64,000 bases of DNA from Pseudomonas sp. StFLB209 (GTDB taxonomy: Bacteria; Pseudomonadota; Gammaproteobacteria; Pseudomonadales; Pseudomonadaceae), in assembly GCF_000829415.1 (NCBI RefSeq), contig NZ_AP014637.1, positions 1,686,001 through 1,750,000 of the forward strand, given 5' to 3'. Below are positions 55,871-64,000 of this stretch, one piece after another. A model generated the notes under the pieces. The model saw only the letters and a list, made by a program, of their open reading frames with translations, was not told the DNA's origin and ran no database searches. The number at the start of each line of letters is the position of its first letter. Positions within the stretch are counted from its first letter, which is position 1. The translations under genes and the position numbers were made by a program.

Positions 55871-56018
55871 GCAGCGCTCTTTTCTAGGGCCCGGTTTCTT
55901 GCTCATCTGCTGTAGCCGGTAAGACCCTTGAAGAAACGCGGCGCCCAGGCGCCAAATGACTGAGAGATAAGCGGCCAACCCATGCCGGGTTGGGCATGTG
56001 GTTTTAGAGGGCTGAGGC

Positions 56019-56252
56019 ATGTCGAGAGTCTGTCAAGTTACCGGTAAGGGTCCGGTAACCGGGAATAACATTTCCCACGCAAACAACAAAACCCGTCGTC
56101 GTTTCCTGCCAAACCTGCAGCATCACCGCTTCTGGGTTGAAAGCGAGAAGCGTTTTGTCCGTCTGCGCGTTTCCGCCAAGGGCATGCGTATCATCGACAA
56201 GCGTGGCATTGAGGCCGTTCTGGCTGATCTGCGCCGCGATGGCAAGGTTTAA
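56019..56252 (+). CDS. rpmB: 50S ribosomal protein L28
   Basis: 77-residue ribosomal protein opening [34 protein letters not shown], the typical L28 signature, and ending in ADLRRDGKV. It is followed after 11 bp by rpmG. The cysteine at position 5 is retained, but no zinc ribbon is formed. Confidence 0.98.
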   Translation: MSRVCQVTGKGPVTGNNISHANNKTRRRFLPNLQHHRFWVESEKRFVRLRVSAKGMRIIDKRGIEAVLADLRRDGKV

Positions 56253-56263
56253 GGAGACTGATC

Positions 56264-56419
56264 ATGCGTGAATTGATTCGTTTGATTTCGAGCGCCGGTA
56301 CTGGTCACTTTTACACTACCGACAAAAACAAGCGTACTACTCCCGACAAGATCGAGATCAAGAAGTACGATCCTGTTGTGCGCAAGCACGTGATCTACAA
56401 GGAAGGCAAGATCAAGTAA
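56264..56419 (+). CDS. rpmG: 50S ribosomal protein L33
   Basis: 51-residue protein [51 protein letters not shown] (here quoted only in short parts: start [12 protein letters not shown], end YKEGKIK). It is a cysteine-free (C-minus) L33, which does not bind zinc. AAGGAG lies before the ATG. It is co-transcribed with rpmB and ends just before a strong terminator. Confidence 0.97.
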   Translation: MRELIRLISSAGTGHFYTTDKNKRTTPDKIEIKKYDPVVRKHVIYKEGKIK

Positions 56420-56436
56420 TTGATCCGGCTTCCAAG

Positions 56437-56470
56437 AAAAAGGCCCGTATCGCGAGATACGGGCCTTTTT
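56437..56470 (+). terminator. Terminator of the rpmB-rpmG operon
   Basis: Stem AAAAAGGCCCGTATC / GATACGGGCCTTTTT with loop GCGA. It also serves the convergent small gene at 56490. Confidence 0.96.
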
Positions 56471-56489
56471 CGTTTTCGTGACCGGGGTA

Positions 56490-56693
56490 TCAGCCAAAGC
56501 TGAAGCCGCTGACCCGGTGCGCATGATCGATGACGATGGTGATGCGGCCCAGGTCGAATTCGCGGGTGGTGATGTCGTTCGGCCCGTGCACGCGGCCGCG
56601 GTCGGTCAGTTCGCTGACATAGGCGCACAGCGCTGGCACATAGCGCGTGCCGATGAGGTAGTGCAGTTCACGGGGGATTTCTTCGTTGGTCAT
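56490..56693 (-). CDS. Small I78-like peptidase-inhibitor-family protein
   Basis: 67-residue protein MTNEEIPRELHYLIG... with HYLIGTRYVPALCAYVSELTDRGRVHGPNDITTREFDLGRITIVID in its body. The pattern IG-x(n)-RV-x-GP/T-x-(D/E)-F-x-x-x-R-I-x-V-x-x-D resembles the I78 peptidase inhibitor family, but it has no signal peptide, so the role is uncertain. AAAGGA precedes the ATG at 56693; the 32-codon upstream extension is ignored. It is followed by the rpmG terminator. Confidence 0.75.
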   Translation of the reverse strand: MTNEEIPRELHYLIGTRYVPALCAYVSELTDRGRVHGPNDITTREFDLGRITIVIDHAHRVSGFSFG

Positions 56694-56822
56694 CTCATCG
56701 TCCTTTGCGAGATTGGCTGGGTGCACCACCAGCCGGCCTGCCGAGGGAGAGGGGGCATATCGGCCGGCTGGCGATGCAGGTGACAGCATCGTTCGCAGAG
56801 GGTCGGGCGTGGCGTTACATAA

Positions 56823-57185
56823 TTATATTTTCGCCTCGAAGATCACATAAATCTTGCGGCAGCTTTCCAGCACCTCCCAGGTGCCCTTGAAGCCCGCCGG
56901 AATCACGAAGCGATCACCGGCGCGCAAAGTCTTGCCCTGCCCTTGCTCATCGCGCAGCACAGACACGCCGTGGACGATCTCGCAGTATTCATGCTCGGTG
57001 TAGCTCACCGCCCATTGGCCCGGCTCGCCTTCCCAGACCCCGGCGCTGAACTGGCTGCACGGGCTGTCGTAATGGTTGTAGACCGTCTGCTGCGGGTCGC
57101 CCTTGAGGATCTTTGGCGGCGCGGGGCGGTAGCGCTCAGGCTGGGTGCCGGCTTCGCTGAAGTCGACGATGCTTTGAATGTCCAT
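56823..57185 (-). CDS. Cupin domain protein (DUF861-like)
   Basis: 120-residue single cupin barrel. The two motifs appear around AVSYTEHEYCEIVHGVSVL and LRAGDRFVIPAGFKGTWEV, the latter typical of the (S)-ureidoglycine aminohydrolase-like cupin group. The ATG follows AGGGGA. It is divergent from kauB. A role with polyamine or amino-acid breakdown products is only a guess from position. Confidence 0.85.
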   Translation of the reverse strand: MDIQSIVDFSEAGTQPERYRPAPPKILKGDPQQTVYNHYDSPCSQFSAGVWEGEPGQWAVSYTEHEYCEIVHGVSVLRDEQGQGKTLRAGDRFVIPAGFKGTWEVLESCRKIYVIFEAKI

Positions 57186-57396
57186 GCAAGTCCCCTGTGA
57201 TGAAAGATGATACCGGTTTGAGCCAGTACAGCCTGAGCGGTTCTGGCTGTCGAGAGTCGTTCAATAAATTCAACATAACTCACAGCCAGAGCACAGTTTG
57301 TCAAATATATTGGTTTTGTCTGATGGCTGGTTTAGGGTGGTGGGTATTTTCGGCTATCCCTAGCTGACCATCATCGACCATGAAGAGGACATGCGT

Positions 57397-58890
57397 ATGA
57401 CCACCCTGACTCTTGCTGACTGGCAACAACGTGCCCGCGACCTGAAGATCGAAGGCCGGGCCTTTATCCAGGGCCAGTACACCGATGCCGCTGGCGGCGC
57501 CACGTTCGACTGTATCAGCCCGGTCGATGGACGGCTGCTGGCCAAGGTTGCCAGTTGTGACGAGGTTGACGCCCAAAAGGCCGTCGACAGCGCGCGCAAG
57601 GTGTTTGAAGCCGGCACCTGGTCGCGCATGGCACCGGCCAAGCGCAAGGCCACCATGATCCGTTTCGCCGGCCTGCTGCGCCAGAATGTCGAAGAGCTGG
57701 CACTGCTCGAAACCCTCGACATGGGCAAGCCGATCAACGATTCATTGAAAATCGACGTACCCGGCGCTGCCCAGGCACTGAGCTGGAGCGGCGAGGCGAT
57801 CGACAAACTGTATGACGAGGTTGCGGCCACCCCGCATGACCAGCTGGGCCTGGTGACCCGCGAAGCGGTGGGCGTGGTGGCGGCCATCGTGCCGTGGAAT
57901 TTCCCGCTGATGATGGCCTGCTGGAAACTGGGGCCTGCGCTGTCCACCGGTAACTCGGTGGTGCTCAAACCATCGGAAAAATCGCCGCTGACGGCCATTC
58001 GCATCGCGCAACTGGCGGTCGAGGCCGGTATCCCGGCGGGCGTGCTCAACGTCCTGCCAGGCTATGGGCACACCGTGGGCAAGGCACTGGCGCTGCACAT
58101 GGACGTCGACACCGTGGTGTTTACCGGCTCGACCAAGATTGCCAAGCAGTTGATGGTCTATGCCGGCGAATCGAACATGAAGCGGGTCTGGCTGGAAGCC
58201 GGCGGCAAGAGCCCGAACATCGTGTTTGCCGACGCGCCGAACCTGCAGGCCGCTGCCGAAGCCGCCGCCAGCGCCATCGCCTTCAACCAGGGCGAGGTCT
58301 GCACGGCCGGTTCACGCTTGCTGGTCGAGCGCTCGATCAAGGACCAGTTCCTGCCGCTGGTGATAGAGGCGCTCAAAGGCTGGAAACCGGGCAACCCGCT
58401 GGACCCGGCCACCACGATCGGCGCGCTGGTCGATACCCAGCAGTTGAACACGGTGCTGTCCTACATTGAGGCAGGGCATGCCGATGGCGCCAAACTGGTC
58501 ACCGGCGGCAAACGTATTCTGGAAGAAACCGGCGGCACTTACGTGGAGCCGACCATCTTCGACGGCGTGAACAACGCCATGAAGATCGCCCAGGAAGAAA
58601 TCTTCGGTCCGGTGCTGTCGGTGCTGACCTTCGACAGCGCCGAGGAGGCAATCGGCATTGCCAACGACACCCAGTACGGCCTGGCTGCTGCGGTGTGGAC
58701 CGCCGACCTGTCCAAGGCCCACCTGACCGCCAAGGCACTGCGCGCCGGTAGCGTATGGGTCAACCAGTACGACGGCGGCGACATGACCGCACCGTTCGGT
58801 GGTTTCAAGCAATCGGGTAACGGCCGCGACAAGTCGCTGCATGCGTTCGACAAGTACACCGAGCTGAAATCGACCTGGATCAAGCTTTAA
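57397..58890 (+). CDS. kauB: Gamma-aminobutyraldehyde-type aldehyde dehydrogenase (KauB/PauC/PuuC)
   Basis: NAD(P)-dependent dehydrogenase of 497 residues for aldehydes from polyamine or arginine breakdown (4-guanidinobutyraldehyde, gamma-glutamyl-aminobutyraldehyde). Motifs: IVPWNFPLMMACWKLGPALSTGN, VFTGSTKIAK, the catalytic Glu in LEAGGKSPN and the catalytic Cys in NQGEVCTAGSRLLV. AGAGGA lies ten bases before the second ATG (57397), which is chosen over the ATG at 57391. Nearby genes for a PuuB-like oxidase (right edge) and a peptide-binding protein fit nitrogen-compound catabolism. In P. aeruginosa this gene is PA5312, near rpmBG. Confidence 0.9.
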   Translation: MTTLTLADWQQRARDLKIEGRAFIQGQYTDAAGGATFDCISPVDGRLLAKVASCDEVDAQKAVDSARKVFEAGTWSRMAPAKRKATMIRFAGLLRQNVEELALLETLDMGKPINDSLKIDVPGAAQALSWSGEAIDKLYDEVAATPHDQLGLVTREAVGVVAAIVPWNFPLMMACWKLGPALSTGNSVVLKPSEKSPLTAIRIAQLAVEAGIPAGVLNVLPGYGHTVGKALALHMDVDTVVFTGSTKIAKQLMVYAGESNMKRVWLEAGGKSPNIVFADAPNLQAAAEAAASAIAFNQGEVCTAGSRLLVERSIKDQFLPLVIEALKGWKPGNPLDPATTIGALVDTQQLNTVLSYIEAGHADGAKLVTGGKRILEETGGTYVEPTIFDGVNNAMKIAQEEIFGPVLSVLTFDSAEEAIGIANDTQYGLAAAVWTADLSKAHLTAKALRAGSVWVNQYDGGDMTAPFGGFKQSGNGRDKSLHAFDKYTELKSTWIKL

Positions 58891-58931
58891 ATACAGTGCC
58901 TGTTGCTGGCGTCCAGCACGCACAGGGCATT

Positions 58932-58989
58932 GCAGGAGCCGCTTTAGCTGCGAAGTCCTTGTGGTCTTCGCGGATAAATCCGCTCCTGC
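58932..58989. repeat. REP palindrome between kauB and MFS gene
   Basis: Palindrome GCAGGAGCCGCTTTAGCTGC / reverse-paired CGGATAAATCCGCTCCTGC about TCCTTGTGGTC, a diverged sibling of the repeat at 38541. Confidence 0.75.
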
Positions 58990-59041
58990 GGGTCCGTATC
59001 ATGTGATCATTCGCGCCGCTGAATGATCTGGAGTCTTTGCA

Positions 59042-60187
59042 ATGCCTTGGGGTACCTATTTCGCCGTACTGGCCTCAGTGCTGAGTGTCGGTCTGGCGGT
59101 GGGCGTCAGCATGCCGCTGGTGTCGCTGCGCCTGGAGAGCTGGGGCTATGGCAGCTTCGCCATTGGCGTCATGGCCGCCATGCCGGCCATCGGCGTGCTG
59201 GTGGGTGCGGGACTGGCCAGCCGCCTGGCCGCCCGGCTGGGCACGCCACAGTTGATGCGGGTGTGCCTGTGGGCCGGCGCCTTATCGGTCGGCATGCTGG
59301 CACTGTTGCCGTATTACCCGGTGTGGCTGCTGCTGCGCCTGATGATCGGCATGATCCTGACCATTGTCTTCGTACTGGGCGAGAGCTGGATCAACCAGTT
59401 GGTGATCGAGCGCTTGCGCGGGCGGCTGGTGGCCCTGTATGGCTGCACCTACGCGCTTAGCCAGCTAAGCGGACCTTTGCTGCTTGGCTGGATCGGCACC
59501 GAGGCCGACTACGGCTTCTGGATCGGCGTGGTGTTGCTGCTTGGCTCGCCGCTGCTGTTGCTGGGCCGCGGCGGCGCCCCCAGTACCGAGGCATGCCATG
59601 TCGGCTTCAAGGACCTGATCGGTTTTTGCCGCAAGTTGCCGGCGATTGCCTGGGCGGTGTCGCTGTTCGCCGCCTTCGAGGCAATGATCCTGACCCTGCT
59701 GCCGGTGTACTGCCTGCGTCAGGGCTTCACGGCCGAAGTGGCGCTGATGATGGTCAGCGTCGTGGTCGTGGGCGATGCCTTGCTGCAACTGCCGATCGGC
59801 ATGCTCGCCGACCGCCTGTCGCGCCGCGGCCTGTTCACCGGCTGCGCGTTGATGTTGCTGGTGTCGAGCCTGCTGGTGCCGGTATTTATCCATACGGTGT
59901 TTATCTGGCCGCTGTGGGTGTTGTTCGGGGCCAGCGCCGGCGGGTTGTTCACCCTGTCGCTGATTCTGATCGGCGAGCGCTTTCGCGACGATGCACTGGT
60001 GCGCGCCAATGCCCACGTGGCACAGCTGTGGGGCATTGGCTGCCTGCTCGGGCCGCTGGCGGCCGGTGCTGGCAGCCAGTGGGTCAGCGGGCACTCATTG
60101 CCGTGGCTGATGGCCGCTGGCGCGTTCGGGCTGGTGGTGTTGCTGCTGCGTCAGGGCGCGTTTGGTGCAGCGCCAGCGAAAGCCTGA
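59042..60187 (+). CDS. MFS transporter of unknown substrate (YcaD-like)
   Basis: 381-residue membrane protein with about twelve hydrophobic segments. It shows MPLVSLRLESWGYGSFAIGVMAAMPAIGVLVGAGLASRLAARLG and LRLMIGMILTIVFVLGESWINQL, like the YcaD/MFS sugar-free group. GGAG lies before the ATG. It is monocistronic with REP elements on either side. Substrate unknown. Confidence 0.87.
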   Translation: MPWGTYFAVLASVLSVGLAVGVSMPLVSLRLESWGYGSFAIGVMAAMPAIGVLVGAGLASRLAARLGTPQLMRVCLWAGALSVGMLALLPYYPVWLLLRLMIGMILTIVFVLGESWINQLVIERLRGRLVALYGCTYALSQLSGPLLLGWIGTEADYGFWIGVVLLLGSPLLLLGRGGAPSTEACHVGFKDLIGFCRKLPAIAWAVSLFAAFEAMILTLLPVYCLRQGFTAEVALMMVSVVVVGDALLQLPIGMLADRLSRRGLFTGCALMLLVSSLLVPVFIHTVFIWPLWVLFGASAGGLFTLSLILIGERFRDDALVRANAHVAQLWGIGCLLGPLAAGAGSQWVSGHSLPWLMAAGAFGLVVLLLRQGAFGAAPAKA

Positions 60188-60282
60188 AACCGCGCCGCTA
60201 TTGCACGGCAAACACGTAACCCATAGGACCAATGCCGATCAGTTAAGGCGGATTACACAAATTTCTCGCCTTGGGCTGAACC

Positions 60283-60336
60283 TGTGGGAGGGAGTTCTAC
60301 TCGCGACAGGGCAAGTAAAACCGGTCGCTCCTACAG
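60283..60336. repeat. REP-like element overlapping the phospholipase gene stop
   Basis: TGTGGGAGGGAGTTCTACTC on the left and CCGGTCGCTCCTACAG on the right resemble a degraded REP pair (compare 12152). It overlaps the stop codon at 60331. Confidence 0.5.
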
Positions 60337-61908
60337 CATCCGCTCCAGGCCGATGGCCTTGCTCATCCAGGCATTGAAGCGCCGCCACCAGTCGCCCGGC
60401 TCCTTGTCCAGAGTGTGGATCTGGCCGTTGTCTTCGGTTACCCACACCAGTTCGTCGTTTTGCAGCCTGACCTGGTAGCTGCGCTGCGGCGACATCCCTT
60501 CCAGGGTCAGCTCACGCAGTTGTTCGGCCAGCGGCGGGCTGTCGACCAGGATGCCGATTTCGGTGTTCCACAACACCGAGCGCGGGTCGAAGTTGAATGA
60601 GCCGACGAACAGCTTCTGCCGGTCGAAAATCATCGCTTTGCTGTGCAGGCTGGAGTCTGAGCCGCTGGTCAGCAGCGACGGCCTGGCGAACAGCCGTGAC
60701 TGGCTGTAGGTCGACGGGTCGCCGGGCTGGCGACGCATTTCAAACAACTTCACCCCGTGCTGCAGCAAAGCCTTGCGATACGGCGCGTAGCCGCCGTGTA
60801 CGGCGGGCACATCGGTCGCTTGCAGCGAGTTGGTCAACAGGCTGACCGCCACGCCGGCGTCCGAGCGCCCGGTGAGGTACACCAGCCCGGCCTGGCCGGG
60901 AACGAAATAGGCCGAGATCAGCATCAACTCCTGTTTGACGTTGCGCAGTTCAGGCGCCAGTTGAGTCGTCAGCAGCAGGTGCGGATCCGGTTCGCCCTGG
61001 GCAAGGACTTTGGTCGGCGCGTCCCACAGCACCTGGTTGTGCGCCCAGGTCAGTTGCTTGAGCCAGGTGGGCAGCATGGGCTGTTGCCGGTAGCTCAGCA
61101 GCCGCTCATAGAGCGCCTTGTGCTGCTGGTGCGCCTGCTCCAGAGACGTGGCCAGGCGGCGCCGGGCCTTGCTCAGGTCATGGTGGCCGGGCAGGAAATA
61201 CATGAAATGGTTGATCGGCTTGCTCAGGGTGCTGTTCCAGTACTGGTCGAAGCTGTGCCCGAGCTGCTGCGCCACCGGTCCTGCGGCCAGCAGGTCGATG
61301 TCGGTGAAGTTCAGGTTCGGCTCGGCGTCGAAGTACTCGTCACCCAGATTGCGCCCGCCCACGATGCCCACGCTGTTGTCGGCCAGCCACAGTTTGTTGT
61401 GCATGCGCCGGTGCTGGCGCGACAGGTTCATGAGCCGGCCGACGCTGCGGGTCACGCCGGTTTCGCGGCCCAGCGCTTGCGGGTTGAACAGGCGGATCTG
61501 GATGTGCGGGTGGGCGGCCAGGGTGGCGATGGTCTGGTCCTGACCGTCGCTGGTGGTGTCGTCGAGCAGGATGCGAATGCGCACGCCGCGGTCGGCGGCC
61601 TGCAGCAGTTCCTCGACCAGCGCACGGGTGCTCAGGCCGTCGTGGACGATGTAGTACTGCAGGTCCAGGCTGGTGCGGGCCATGCGAATCAGCTCGGCAC
61701 GGGCGCTGAACGCCTCGCTGCTGCTGGACAGCAGACGAAAGCCCGAACGCCCTTCGTGGGGCAGGGCAAGGGCCTGAATGCTGCGGCCAAAGCTCGACTG
61801 TTCAGCAGGCAACGCCTGGCTGGGTTCGTCGTGCACGGTGCGCTGCGCGCAGCCGCCCAGGCCCAGCGCCGCTGCCAGCAAAAAAGGCACAAACCATGAT
61901 TTGTTCAA
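60331..61908 (-). CDS. Phospholipase D family lipoprotein, cardiolipin synthase-like (ClsC type)
   Basis: 525-residue protein with two HKD motifs: HNKLWLADNSVGIVGGRN and HSKAMIFDRQKLFVGSFNFDPRS. The pair is typical of bacterial cardiolipin synthase and related phosphatidyl transferases. An N-terminal signal ending LGLGGCAQRT is a lipobox, so the protein should be anchored in the envelope. The start is TTG. The family similarity is with ClsC/YmdC; actual activity (cardiolipin synthesis or phospholipase) is not decided. Confidence 0.9.
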   Translation of the reverse strand: MNKSWFVPFLLAAALGLGGCAQRTVHDEPSQALPAEQSSFGRSIQALALPHEGRSGFRLLSSSSEAFSARAELIRMARTSLDLQYYIVHDGLSTRALVEELLQAADRGVRIRILLDDTTSDGQDQTIATLAAHPHIQIRLFNPQALGRETGVTRSVGRLMNLSRQHRRMHNKLWLADNSVGIVGGRNLGDEYFDAEPNLNFTDIDLLAAGPVAQQLGHSFDQYWNSTLSKPINHFMYFLPGHHDLSKARRRLATSLEQAHQQHKALYERLLSYRQQPMLPTWLKQLTWAHNQVLWDAPTKVLAQGEPDPHLLLTTQLAPELRNVKQELMLISAYFVPGQAGLVYLTGRSDAGVAVSLLTNSLQATDVPAVHGGYAPYRKALLQHGVKLFEMRRQPGDPSTYSQSRLFARPSLLTSGSDSSLHSKAMIFDRQKLFVGSFNFDPRSVLWNTEIGILVDSPPLAEQLRELTLEGMSPQRSYQVRLQNDELVWVTEDNGQIHTLDKEPGDWWRRFNAWMSKAIGLERML

Positions 61909-61962
61909 GATGCGCTGCCCGCAGAACCGATTTGGCGATATGACCGCACCATGCCGCTAAAA

Positions 61963-63384
61963 TTAGCAGGACTGTGCCAGTAATTGCTTGATCACCTCAC
62001 CCACCGTGCGCACCGCCGCCTCAATACGCGGCGTCGGGCGCACGGCGAAGTTCAGGCGCAGGCAATTGCGGTACTTGCCGGAGGCAGAAAAGATACTGCC
62101 CACGGCGATCTGGACCTTGTGCTCCAGCAGGGCGCGGTTCAAGCGCACCGTATCGAAGTCCTCGGCCAGTTCGACCCACAGCATGAAACCACCCTGTGGA
62201 CGGCTGGCGCGCGTGCCTTCGGGGAAGTAGCGCAGCACCCAGTCGAGCATCTGGTCGCGGTTGCGCTGATACTGGCTGCGCATGCGCCGCAGGTGCGGTT
62301 CAAAGTGCCCGCCCTGCAGGAATTCGCTGATCGCCAGTTGCGGCTGCGGCGCGGTGGAGCCAGTGCCGATGTACTTCATGTGCAGCACCCGCTCCAGATA
62401 ACGCCCCGGCGCGACCCAGCCAATCCGCAGGCCGGGCGCCAGGGTTTTGGAGAATGAGCTGCACAGCAGCACGCGGCCGTCTTCGTCGAATGACTTGATG
62501 GTGCGCGGGCGTGGATAGCTGAAGGCCAGGTCGCCGTACACGTCATCCTCGATGATCGGCACGTCGAAGCGCTGGGCCAGGCGCAGCAACGCGCGCTTGC
62601 GCTCCTCGGGCATCACGTAGCCCAGCGGATTATTGCAACTGGGCGTTAACTGGATGGCCTTGATCGGCCATTGCTCCAGGGCCAGCTCCAGGGCTTCGAG
62701 GCTGATGCCGGTCAATGGATCAGTGGGGATCTCCAGCGCCTTCATGCCCAGCCCCTTGAGGGTCTGCATGACACCGAAAAAGCTCGGCGAGTCCACCGCG
62801 ACGATATCACCGGGCGCGCACAACGCACGGATGCAGGCGCTCAGCGCTTCATGGCAGCCACTGGTGATCAGCAGGTCGCTGGCATTCAACTGGCAGCCGG
62901 AGTCGAGCAACAGCCGGGCAATCTGCTCGCGCAGCGCCTGCACACCGAGGATGTTGTCGTAGTACAGACCGGGCATGTCCTGATGGCGGCTGAGCTGGCC
63001 CATGGCACGCAGCAACGGCTTGAGGGTCGGGCTGTTGACGTCCGGCATGCCACGCCCCAGCTGGGTCAAACCCTCGGCGGGCGACACCCGGATCATGTCC
63101 AGCACCTGCTCCCACTGGGAGATATCCACAGGCCGCTGCACCGGCCGCCCCACCACCGGCAGCGCCGGTGCCTTGCGGCTGATGGGCACGAAATAGCCAG
63201 ACTTGGGCTTCGGCGTCGCCAGGCCGCTGTCTTCCAGCACCCGATAAGCTTGCTGCACGGTGCTCAGGCTCACCCCGTGCTCGATGCTCAAGGCACGCAC
63301 CGAAGGCAGCCGGTCGCCGGGGCGATAGAAGCCGTTTTCGATGCGCGTCCCCAACAACTCGGCAAGGTTGACGTACAGGGTCAT
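61963..63384 (-). CDS. MocR-type regulator: GntR DNA-binding domain fused to aminotransferase fold
   Basis: 473-residue PdxR/MocR family protein. The N-terminal winged helix is PGDRLPSVRALSIEHGVSLSTVQQAYRVLEDSGLATPKPKSGYFV. The class I aminotransferase-like part has LITSGCHEALSACIRALCAPGDIV, SCNNPLGYVMPEERK, IIEDDVYGDLAF and the PLP lysine in CSSFSKTLAPGLRIGWV. GGGAG precedes the ATG. It is divergent from the DUF1127 gene and might regulate it or the oxidase at the edge. Effector unknown. Confidence 0.93.
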   Translation of the reverse strand: MTLYVNLAELLGTRIENGFYRPGDRLPSVRALSIEHGVSLSTVQQAYRVLEDSGLATPKPKSGYFVPISRKAPALPVVGRPVQRPVDISQWEQVLDMIRVSPAEGLTQLGRGMPDVNSPTLKPLLRAMGQLSRHQDMPGLYYDNILGVQALREQIARLLLDSGCQLNASDLLITSGCHEALSACIRALCAPGDIVAVDSPSFFGVMQTLKGLGMKALEIPTDPLTGISLEALELALEQWPIKAIQLTPSCNNPLGYVMPEERKRALLRLAQRFDVPIIEDDVYGDLAFSYPRPRTIKSFDEDGRVLLCSSFSKTLAPGLRIGWVAPGRYLERVLHMKYIGTGSTAPQPQLAISEFLQGGHFEPHLRRMRSQYQRNRDQMLDWVLRYFPEGTRASRPQGGFMLWVELAEDFDTVRLNRALLEHKVQIAVGSIFSASGKYRNCLRLNFAVRPTPRIEAAVRTVGEVIKQLLAQSC

Positions 63385-63558
63385 GGCGTACTCCCGGCAG
63401 AACGAAAGGCGATAGCAATACAGATAGGCCGAAAATAAACCATTCAGTGACTAATACAAGGACTCTGTATGGAAAATATAAGCTTTTTTTGAATCTGTAT
63501 CGTCCTGCGGATTGCGCTCATCATTCGCTTACGGCAATCCACCAGGGAGCGAGCGAAG

Positions 63559-63810
63559 ATGAACAGCTTCACAGATGTGCAATCGGCTTTACCAGGCAGC
63601 CAGCGGCAAACGCAGCCGCAGGTCAATAGCGGCTCGCGCACTGTCACCCATACAGAGGCAAGTCCGGCGGTCAGCCGCTGGGCACTGTATCGTCATCGCC
63701 GGACCTCACGCCGCGCGCTGCTGGAACTCACCGATGACGAACTGCGCGACATCGGTCTGGACTATTCCCAGGCGTGTATCGAAGCCGGCAAACCGTTCTG
63801 GCGCGCCTGA
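63559..63810 (+). CDS. DUF1127 small arginine-rich protein
   Basis: 83-residue protein with a C-terminal DUF1127/YjiS domain: SRWALYRHRRTSRRALLELTDDELRDIGLDYSQACIEAGKPFWRA. Small proteins with this domain bind RNA or affect phosphate and carbon metabolism in alpha-proteobacteria. The N-terminal half is polar and disordered. GGGAG lies about 9 bases before the ATG. It lies divergent from the MocR regulator and tail-to-tail with the truncated oxidoreductase. Confidence 0.88.
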   Translation: MNSFTDVQSALPGSQRQTQPQVNSGSRTVTHTEASPAVSRWALYRHRRTSRRALLELTDDELRDIGLDYSQACIEAGKPFWRA

Positions 63811-63817
63811 CTGCCCG

Positions 63818-64000
63818 TCAGACCAACTCTTTGAGCCGATGCCAGAGCATGCCCAGCGCCAGCAGCGGCGAACGCAAGTGTTTGCCGCCAGGGAAGGTGA
63901 TATGCGGCACTTTGGCGAACAGTTCAAAGCCCGCACTGTGCTGGCCGGCGATGGCTTCGGCCAATAGCCGGCCGGCCAGGTGCGTGGCGTTGAGGCCGTG
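63818..64000 (-). CDS. FAD-dependent amine/amino-acid oxidoreductase, C-terminal part (5' end outside window)
   Basis: The last 60 codons read HGLNATHLAGRLLAEAIAG, FELFAKVPHITFPGGKHLRSPLLALGMLWHRLKELV-stop. This is the usual tail of DAO-family oxidases such as gamma-glutamylputrescine oxidase (PuuB/PauB). The frame is open at the window edge. With kauB nearby it supports polyamine catabolism, although precise substrate cannot be read from this fragment. Confidence 0.8.
   Translation of the reverse strand, partial: HGLNATHLAGRLLAEAIAGQHSAGFELFAKVPHITFPGGKHLRSPLLALGMLWHRLKELV

Overview
The window reads as a chromosomal segment of a Pseudomonas of the putida/fluorescens lineage. It is GC-rich and carries genus-typical genes in genus-typical company: crc beside pyrE, long algC with dut and coaBC, rpmB-rpmG near a polyamine/arginine-type aldehyde dehydrogenase (kauB/pauC), gmk-rpoZ-spoT-ridA, oxyR-recG, exbB-exbD-tonB, an OprD-family porin and a ferulate pathway. 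No rRNA, tRNA or CRISPR array was found.

Left edge (1-4.5 kb) is accessory. A Tn7-like transposon end (tnsA plus a tnsB that runs off the window) interrupts comM, of which only the 3' 216 codons follow. Next comes an orphan AAA+ ATPase behind a striking array of seven CTATA boxes spaced 10-11 bp, with a small divergent ORF on the other side. 4.5-12.1 kb holds a chemoreceptor, a MATE pump, a GGDEF-EAL protein and rep helicase. 12.3-24 kb is a hydroxycinnamate (ferulate) catabolic island: GntR regulator, acyl-CoA dehydrogenase, thiolase, feruloyl-CoA synthetase, vanillin dehydrogenase, hydratase/lyase, MarR regulator, porin and MFS uptake system. Together they would import ferulate-type acids, activate them with CoA, cleave them to acetyl-CoA plus vanillin and oxidise vanillin to vanillate.

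24-47 kb is core genome: HDOD protein, recG, oxyR, tonB-exbD-exbB, spoT operon, yicC, rph, crc, pyrE, argB, algC, dut, coaBC, radC. At 48.4-50.0 kb a 1.5-kb cassette encoding a DUF3800 protein and a translationally coupled partner sits between the histidine kinase and response regulator genes of a two-component system. The cassette is flanked by 68-bp direct repeats that match at 65 positions and is the strongest candidate here for an undescribed mobile, possibly defensive, system. 50.8-64 kb carries a TonB-dependent siderophore receptor, a YcaC-like hydrolase, a peptide-binding protein, rpmB-rpmG, small proteins, kauB, an MFS transporter, a phospholipase-D family lipoprotein, a MocR regulator, a DUF1127 protein and the 3' end of an FAD-dependent oxidoreductase. 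REP-type palindromes with a GCGGCTTTAGC-like core are scattered between core genes.
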